Source: Cantharellus purpuraceus (lineage: Eukaryota > Basidiomycota > Agaricomycetes > Cantharellales > Hydnaceae). Taken from it: DNA of 64,000 nucleotides. Shown one piece after another: positions 57,164 to 64,000 of the stretch (within the stretch, counting starts at the first letter, position 1; each line of letters starts with the position of its first letter). The position numbers and the translations under genes were made by a program. The stretch lies in the NCBI GenBank assembly GCA_025174535.1, contig JALBUN010000006.1:124001-188000 (forward strand), given 5' to 3'. The notes under the pieces are model-generated. The model saw nothing but the letters and a program-made list of their open reading frames with translations, did not search any database and was not told where the DNA came from.

Positions 57164-59347
57164 ATGGGCTTTCTTTCTATCGTTCCATCCGACAAGAAGA
57201 CCAATGCGCAGTATGCTGTTGGCCACGAGAACTTCATATCGACGACAGTTTACGGTTCCGCCCTCGCTGCTGAAGCGATTCCGCGTTTCGAGCTGTGTGA
57301 AAACGAGATGCCAGCAAGGACCGCGATGCGGATGGTTCACGATGAATTACTGATGGTAAAGACAGTGCTGGGTTGTCACTGGTGCTGGCTATTCTGATAT
57401 CGCGTTCAAGGACGGCAATCCTGCATTGAATCTTGCATCTTTTGTCACAACGTACGCTCAGCAATGCTTGCACTAGCCGTACAGTCTGTTCATGGCGTGT
57501 CAACTCAGATACATGGAAGAAGAGGCGGAGAAACTTATGATGGAGAACTTGAACAAGGTAGGACTTTTCCCATGTTAAAAACTGCAGTCAACCTTCATCG
57601 CAACCCTCTCAAATAGAACTTCATCGATCTCGAGGAGTACCCTGCTTGTGGAGAGATCGAGACGCGCTGTGTGAACATCATTGCCAGACTCTTCAATGCA
57701 CCCCTTGACAAGCCTGACACGGAAGCTGTTGGTGTGAGCACTATCGGCTCCAGCGAAGCTATCATTCTCAGCGTCCTTGCCGCAAAGAGAAGGTGGCAGG
57801 GTATGTGTACTGTCTTTGCATGTGCAGATCTTCCTTGAAAGATGCGTCCATTAGAGGCGCGGAAGGCCGCTGGCAAACCTACAGACAAGCCGAACATCGT
57901 CATGAATGCTGCCGTGCAGGTTTGCTGGGAGAAAGCCGCGCGCTATCTCGAAGTTGAAGAACGATACTGGTACTGTTCAGAAGACAAGTATTGCCTCGAT
58001 CCTCACGAGGCCGTTAATCTCTGTGACGAGAATACCATCATGGTTTGCGCAATTCTTGGGAGTACCTACACCGGGGAATATGAGGATGTTAAAACTCTCA
58101 ATGATCTTCTGATGAATAAAAATGAGGCCGAGGGCTTGAACATTCATATTCACGTTGACGCTGCTAGTGGAGGCTTTGTCGCGCCTTTCGTGAAGCCCGA
58201 ACTCGTCTGGGACTTCAGGTTGCCTTTGGTGTGTGGTATCAATGTCTCAGGGCACAAATATGGGTCAGGCGCCTTAATTATCCAGTGTCGCGGCTGACTT
58301 ACCGGTCTACGTAGTCTCGCATATGCTGGCGTGGGCTGGGCAATCTGGCGCTCGAAGGAATTCCTCCCTGAGTCTATCCTCTTTACTGTCAATTATCTAG
58401 GATCACCACAGGTGTGTTTACGTGCACTTCATCTGTTCTCATACTCAACGTCAGGGTAAAGGTCTCTTTTACATTGAATTTCAGTAAAAGCGCGGTGCAA
58501 GTTATTGGACAGTGTACGCTTGGGAAATACCATTCCCTTGCCGAAATTCACGCATCTAGTTTTATATAGACTACCAGCTTTTGCGTCTCGGGAAAGCAGG
58601 ATATCGGGCCATCATGACAAACCTTACTAAGACGGCTGACTTCCTCGCCGAATCGATCGCTGCCATCGGTAATGGTGAAAAGTTTGTCCTAATGAGCAAG
58701 AGTGGTGGGGACGGGTTGCCGCTTGTTGCATGGAGGCTGAAGAACAAAGAAGCCTACGATGGCATGACTTCTGTCTTTTGTGCTATTCTCCAGCTTATCC
58801 CAATAATTATTTAGAGTTCGCAATTGCTCGACACCTCCGATCCCGCGGATGGATCGTCCCTGGTATGCCCTTACCCCATCTATTGACTCACATGCAATGC
58901 CTTCTATTCACATGTCGCTCCAACGCAGCGTATACTATGGCCCCTAATGCAGGAACCCTTAAACTCCTTCGCGTCGTCGTGCGTGAGGACTTCAGCCGTC
59001 ACAGGTGTGAAACATTCATCCGCGATCTGCATGAGGTGACATTTTCCGCGATCCATGCTTGATCTTGACTGATGCGACTGAATTCTGCATGTGCGATTTA
59101 GACCGTGCATTCCCTTGATGATACCCCGTCAGAAGTCATTCAGCACATGGCAAAGGCTCATGCAATGGAGATCCATAATGCCAAATCGAATTCCACCAAG
59201 TGGGTCAACATTCTACAACCTCTTTTATCCTTTCTCTTTTCTTGGGTGCGGACACAGCTGGAACTTGTCAATTGTTTGCGCAGGCACAGACACCACGAAA
59301 CGCATTCTCTTGCCGGCAAGCATGGCAAGACGCACGGCGTGTGCTAA
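57164..59347 (+). CDS. GAD1: Glutamate decarboxylase
   Basis: PLP-dependent enzyme converting L-glutamate to GABA in the cytosol (GABA shunt, acid and oxidative stress). It has many short introns. The N-terminus is [20 protein letters not shown]. Next are [20 protein letters not shown] and [33 protein letters not shown] has the Asp that contacts the PLP ring, and INVSGHKYG has the Schiff-base Lys. [20 protein letters not shown] and [20 protein letters not shown] follow. The C-terminus has a His/Lys-rich tail ending KHGKTHGVC, as in other fungal GADs. One intron appears to use a GC donor (58762-58763). The gene seems complete and intact. No calmodulin-binding tail of the plant type is evident. 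Confidence 0.92.
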
Positions 59348-61813
59348 CCAAATACGGTGCGACCCGATACCCTTCTAAGCAAGTGCCCAGCTATAATTGG
59401 AGACGGATGAAGTAACGTATACATACACAAGACCTAACTGGCTAAGCCTGGATGCTATAGAGGTGAACCCGTCTCAGTTTTCATACCCACCCGTCGATAA
59501 ATTCTATAAATGTTTCAATTGAATGGGAATGCGCCACAGATATAGGGTCCTAAAATAAGAGAACGCAGACCTGTGTAAAATTGCGGACTGGACCCCACCG
59601 CAAGGCATCGAAGGCGCGAAGACGCGAAGGTGTGCGCAGCTGGCATCACGAATAAGTTCATATGAGTTCCGAAAAACGCCACGCTCCCACGTCTCTTCCC
59701 TCGTGAGTCTCCATCTCCAATGAGCCCTTGAGGGAGGGGGGGGGACTGATATGAGTCAGTGCACTTGTCGATGCGTTATTTTCTGAGTATGCTCTAACTT
59801 TACTCCGGAGTGAAGGGCCTTTCCAAACTGCTTGGCACAATCACGTACGACCGTTCTATCTGGTCCGTCGTAACTGCTTGCACTCCCTACGCTTCCGTTA
59901 GCACTGAACAGGAGTTGATGATACCTGCAAGCCTTCCATATTTAACAAGGAAGATCTCGCTCGGAAGAAGTTATGCACCGTATCGCAAAGAACCATGGTA
60001 TGATAATCCGATATGCAAACATTAACATCCTTCGTCATCGGTGATTGTCAATAGTATGACTCCAGATCCTCACCCGGCGCTTTCAAAGCTATCTTCGGAG
60101 CTTCGCCGCCGTCCATCATCCCGATTGTCGTGGGTGCACATGATGCTGCATCAAGACACTGCTCATGTGTAATTTTTTGAGCATGTTCTGTAGTATTCTG
60201 GTCAGGCACACATATTGAGTTCTATCGGAAATCCCACTCCAAGTGATCGGGAATTATTTCCTTCCCTGGATCAAAAATAATGATGACATAGACCTTTTAT
60301 TATCCTCGGTGGGAAAATCGCGCTCAAATGTGTTTTGACTCGCCTCACATTTGTTAACTTGGCGGCTGCCATATATGTGACATAGAAGGTTTTGGTACCT
60401 TATATTGCTCTTGACTTAAGGTTGACGTTATCGTGAAGGCATCTGCAGGGCGCAGCAAGCTTATTTTGAAACTAACCCTGCGGTGATCCCTCCCAATATC
60501 AAATTTGGGGCTCCCAGTGATGTTCACTACCACTGATTTATTACCAAGACCCCTTATCCGTTTATTCGTTGTTCTTTAAACAAGTCTAACGTCGTCTCCA
60601 ATTCTAATAAAATTTCTTGCACTGCAAAGAAAAACCGACATTTGCAGAAATGGGCAGTCGATCCTGTTGTGTCGATAACCTAAACACGCGAAAAAAAAAG
60701 AGGACAGCCAGTAGCATGCATAGCATGCATGTTTCCAGCTATGATTCTTTGCTGCTGATTTTATGCGTCGCTAAAAAATTGTGGGAAATGCATTGACGGG
60801 CAAGTCGTGATGAGGACTGCGTTTCCACTGCATCGAGGGCGAGTGCATCCCAATCGTATGCGCCTGCCTGTTATTATCATGTGGATCTATTTTTCCATCT
60901 GCACCAAACCGGACAATATTATTATGTCAGGGGTCTGCGGAAAGGGGAATCAGTGAAGTAATATGACCTGCCGTGTCACTGCCGCGCAGGGGTTTCCAAT
61001 GAAGTCATATAGTCTTCACAAACCGTGCGGGGTACTATGCGGGGTGCGGTTCCGGGGAGAATAAGGCTGTATTGTTTTTCTTTTGCAGCCCTTCTCGAAT
61101 CTGTGCTTCCAGGGTGCCTGGTATCTCCGGCGGCCTGCGGCAATTGTACTTTCGGGGAATTTGGTCATCATCGAGGTTTAACCGTTGAGGTCGACAACAA
61201 CATCTACAGCGGATGCTCAGTGCTCAGGGAGTCATTTGCAATGGTTGGGACGCCAGACCTGCCAGCGCCCTGGCATCTTGGCATGCACAATGTGGGAACT
61301 AGCACACCTTTAAACAGGCCTTGGTTCACACAACTTATAAAATGCCGTCTCATTGGCTACAAGACACGCGAACATGGTCGTCTATCTTTCGGGCAGAGTA
61401 TCCGGCTAGGCACTCAGAGAATCCATCACTGTCAGGTCAGATGTCTATTTCTCATGTTTCATGAGGTGCATGGATGTGGGATAAAAGCCAAAACACTCTT
61501 TTGTATTGGATCACAACTCATAACGGCTTTTCGGTCCTAGCGGTAACTCACTGATCTAGATCCCATCGATTACTAGGCGTGAGTCAATCAATCCGGGGAA
61601 CGCAGTGGAAAGCCTGGACAAGCATCACAGACCCTCACGGCACTACTTCAGTTCACCGGAAGTCATCTTCACCGTACGGGTTCGGAACCAAAGACCACAA
61701 AACCTGTCCGTGATAATCCATGCGCAGCTAATACACAATATACAATCAGTGGAGTACACCATGTGACTGGCGCGTCTAATCGAAACACTAGCTATGATAA
61801 CCACACAGTGTAT
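59348..61813. other. Region without a supported gene
   Basis: The longest frame is 61025-61540 (171 codons, MRGTMRGAVPGRIRLYCFSF...). It has an N-terminal hydrophobic stretch and several Cys but no family I recognise, and I would not call it a gene. No repeats or RNA genes are identified. Confidence 0.4.
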
Positions 61814-63024
61814 TTACAATGCAACACGAAAGGCGCCTAGGGCACGTTTGTCCTCGGGTGTCAAAGGGACATATGGCTTGGAGTCAGAGGTGTAGGAGGG
61901 TTGTCGAGAATGACCTGGGACGGAAATTCGAGAACTTTGGGGCATAGGGTGGGCGAATGATGACATGTACGTCGAGCCTTCCGCAGGGGTATACGAGGGG
62001 CCAGAGAAGCTTCCAGGGCGCGAATGTGAGGTCGAAGAGTGGCTGTATTGGTCACGGCTTGCATGTGCGTGTGAGGATGTCACATGCTGAGAAAAGGGCG
62101 TGTACAAAACTGGTGTGTCTTGCCTGTGTGGAGAAGGGCTTCCATAGTGGCGACCTTGATGCTGACTTTCAACCTGGTTGATTTCCACGTTCTGGTCTGC
62201 GGCGTTTTGTGCTCCCTTGGAAGAAACATATACCCCGTTTGGAACACGAATTCGGCGGAGGTAATCGTAGTCTTCTACAACAGGTAGGCGAGTATAATCC
62301 GAGCCCTATGACCGACAGGTTAATCCGAGTGACCCGCGCTTGAGGATGCCGAAATACGGACACAGAAGTACGCTACCAAGTGCCACTTCCGAGATACGTT
62401 TCCTCCAAGGTTAACATATATCGAGTATGTTTGCTTCGTCAACCCATCAGACTTTGATGGTCGATCCTGTCGTCGAGATGGAGCAGGTTGAGGTGCTGAT
62501 GCGTCCCCGTGTCTGTATGCCCTGTGTGATGTGACATTAAAAGTCTTTACAGATATAAGGAATTGCACAACCTACCTGCGAGCTGCTTTTGCTTCCTTCT
62601 CCTCTTTTGTAGTCGGCTCTTTCTCCTCGTAATAAAGAAATGGCTCCTTCCGCATTCAACAATGAAAACAATGAGGAATGCAGCTACTAGCAAGAACATA
62701 CTCTCATCCGACTTTGGGACCTGAAAACAGAGGTTGGTATCTCAGTGAAGGGTTAAAGTGGTGGTGTTGGAGTCACTATACCATCGCCGTCCATCAGTCC
62801 ACCTTTCAAGTCCACCTTTTTGGTCTGTCTCCTCCCATACAAAAATCTCACCAGAGCGAAGCAGATCGCGCTCTGCTGGTCCGAGACGACGATGTATCAT
62901 GGGAAGGATATTGAGGCGGACTGCTTCAAACACAACCTGAGCATCCGCTGCATTTCGAATGTCTAAGCTCTCGCCACTAAATTGTCAGAATATGTCTACA
63001 TGAAGGAAGGACTGACGGAGACAT
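61814..63024 (-). CDS. Gti1/Pac2 (WOPR) family transcriptional regulator
   Basis: Fungal WOPR-box proteins (Wor1, Ryp1, Sge1, Gti1/Pac2) bind DNA through two conserved boxes and control morphology. Minus-strand exons encode DAQVVFEAVRLNILPMIHRR and GEIFVWEE. WTDGRRWSQSRMREPFLYYE, assembled across two introns, is WOPRa. Then KQTYSIYVNLGGNVSRKWHL followed by YTRLPVVEDYDYLRRIRVPN and GVY form the second box. The C-terminal tail is Ser/His/Pro-rich and ends FRVAL at 61814. About 315 residues. The start is placed at the ATG 63022-63024, which splices in phase (M-S-P-G-E-S). A longer upstream ATG near 63090 would be out of phase. The first exon is therefore tiny and less certain than the rest. Confidence 0.85.
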
Positions 63025-64000
63025 GGATGGGTGGTATGTCGGCCTGTGGCGCGGGGGCTGCTAGTAGAGGAGGGGTAAGCCATTGATGGTTGAAGCGTAT
63101 CTGGAGATGTGGGGGGCCTCACCAGAGTCCACCTAGATGTGGTTAAAGGCTTTATGAGCAAAGATGAAACCTGACTGCGGGAGAAACCAAACTCTAGGAT
63201 GATTGGAATTCCTGTCTCAAAAACGGACAGTGAAAAGGAGCATATCGGTACGCCGGAACCAGGACGCTGCCCACGGCCAACTTCAATTTAGGCAAGGGTC
63301 TGGCACGCCCATTATTCTGGGGGCGGACCAGAAAGAGTAAGGTAAAGTCAAATTTAGGACAAGGACCGGAAACCGCCTACCTAGTGGTGGGGCGGAGAAA
63401 TCACGATGAAGGATATCGTAGGAGCGCACGTAAAAGTAAATGCGTTTTCATACCGCCAAAATGATTACTAGATAAGGAAAGAAGACACCCACGCTGGGCC
63501 GGGCCTGAGTTACTTAAGATCATGTAGACACATATCTACTTAGGCACCCACCCACGATATCGGCATCCCAAGTGTACCGCCGACAGAGCTGGGAGTTCAC
63601 ATGGCGAAAGGAACTTTCATCATGCACTCATGGCAATCAGAACGAAAAGGATACAACGAATCATGAAACATGCGGACATGTCCCGATGCATTTCCGAAGG
63701 CAAAAGCACGACGTGATTGATATCGCCCGGGCGCTTTGTTGAAGAACCGCTGGGAACATTTGTTCTCATTGGTCCTGGGTACTTGGTAGGATGGTTCTAT
63801 CTGTCACTGCCATACTAGTACAGCTTATACTTAAGCGTCTTGATGTCACTAGTGTGAATTAAAGATGAAAGCTTGTGCAGCCGTTACAGTAACAATTCCT
63901 ACCAAATATAAACTCCTGACCTGAGATAGAGTCTAGGAGAGATCGCTATCAGAGTGAAAATGAAACGCTGTCAACGGCCTGTAGATGATCTATAAACTCA
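63025..64000. other. Upstream region of the WOPR gene, no gene seen
   Basis: No open frame of note. Presumably regulatory sequence and 5' leader of the WOPR gene. WOPR genes in other fungi often have long upstream regions, but nothing specific can be shown here. Confidence 0.4.

Noticed and set aside
61025..61540. 171-codon frame as a secreted Cys-rich protein
   Set aside because: No clear signal peptide cleavage site, no family resemblance, and the composition is like other chance frames in this intergenic region.

Overview
The window is nuclear DNA of a filamentous basidiomycete, most likely an Agaricomycete. The host genes carry many 45-60 bp GT-AG introns (plus a few GC-AG). The gene set fits: a PIL1-type eisosome gene, a fungal WOPR regulator, a cluster of basidiomycete microsomal P450s and a glutamate decarboxylase. 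The repeats are chromodomain-bearing Ty3/gypsy elements. I cannot name the species from sequence alone.

Bases 1 to about 34,750 are a nested retrotransposon block that target-site duplications (TSDs) let me order. Element A (pol on +, left end outside the window) sits in an older copy of a small ORF3-like gene. Element B (minus strand, 1837-9378, TSD gcatc) is inserted in the chromodomain codons of A, and B itself carries two MITE-like elements with 3-bp TSDs. The 3' LTR of A holds an inverted solo LTR of its own family (F), which holds a family D solo LTR, which holds a family E solo LTR. A second D+E pair sits just outside A. Element C (21746-34742, TSD accct) is a complete but dead relative of A. 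It is interrupted by one E-like LTR, two D solo LTRs and a 1.4 kb unit (G) that carries its own ORF. C truncates a SNF2-helicase-like gene fragment ending at 20958.

Two unusual features stand out in the TE block. Elements A and C both carry, between pol and the 3' LTR, a convergent gene with its own TATA box. It encodes an acidic/basic coiled-coil protein with a perfect Zn2Cys6 spacing. Element B carries a small extra gene (ORF3) between chromodomain and polypurine tract, also with its own TATA box. A homologue of ORF3 lies in unit G, and a broken one at 16.6-16.7 kb.

From 35.5 to 51 kb is a P450 cluster: two genes on minus (35529-37675, 39845-42002), two on plus (44430-46579, 47387-49528), and a decayed minus-strand fragment (about 50055-50960). 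They share an 11-intron structure. Three of them use GC-AG introns at two positions. The most distal one has lost the K-helix Glu of ExxR.

From 51.7 to 63 kb are ordinary host genes: a PIL1/LSP1 eisosome gene (51718-54514), glutamate decarboxylase (57164-59347) and a Gti1/Pac2 WOPR regulator on minus (61814-63024). Between them lies about 5 kb where I see no convincing genes. A near-perfect 61-nt hairpin lies just after the eisosome gene. These genes have unrelated roles, and I see no sign of a shared pathway beyond the P450 paralogues.
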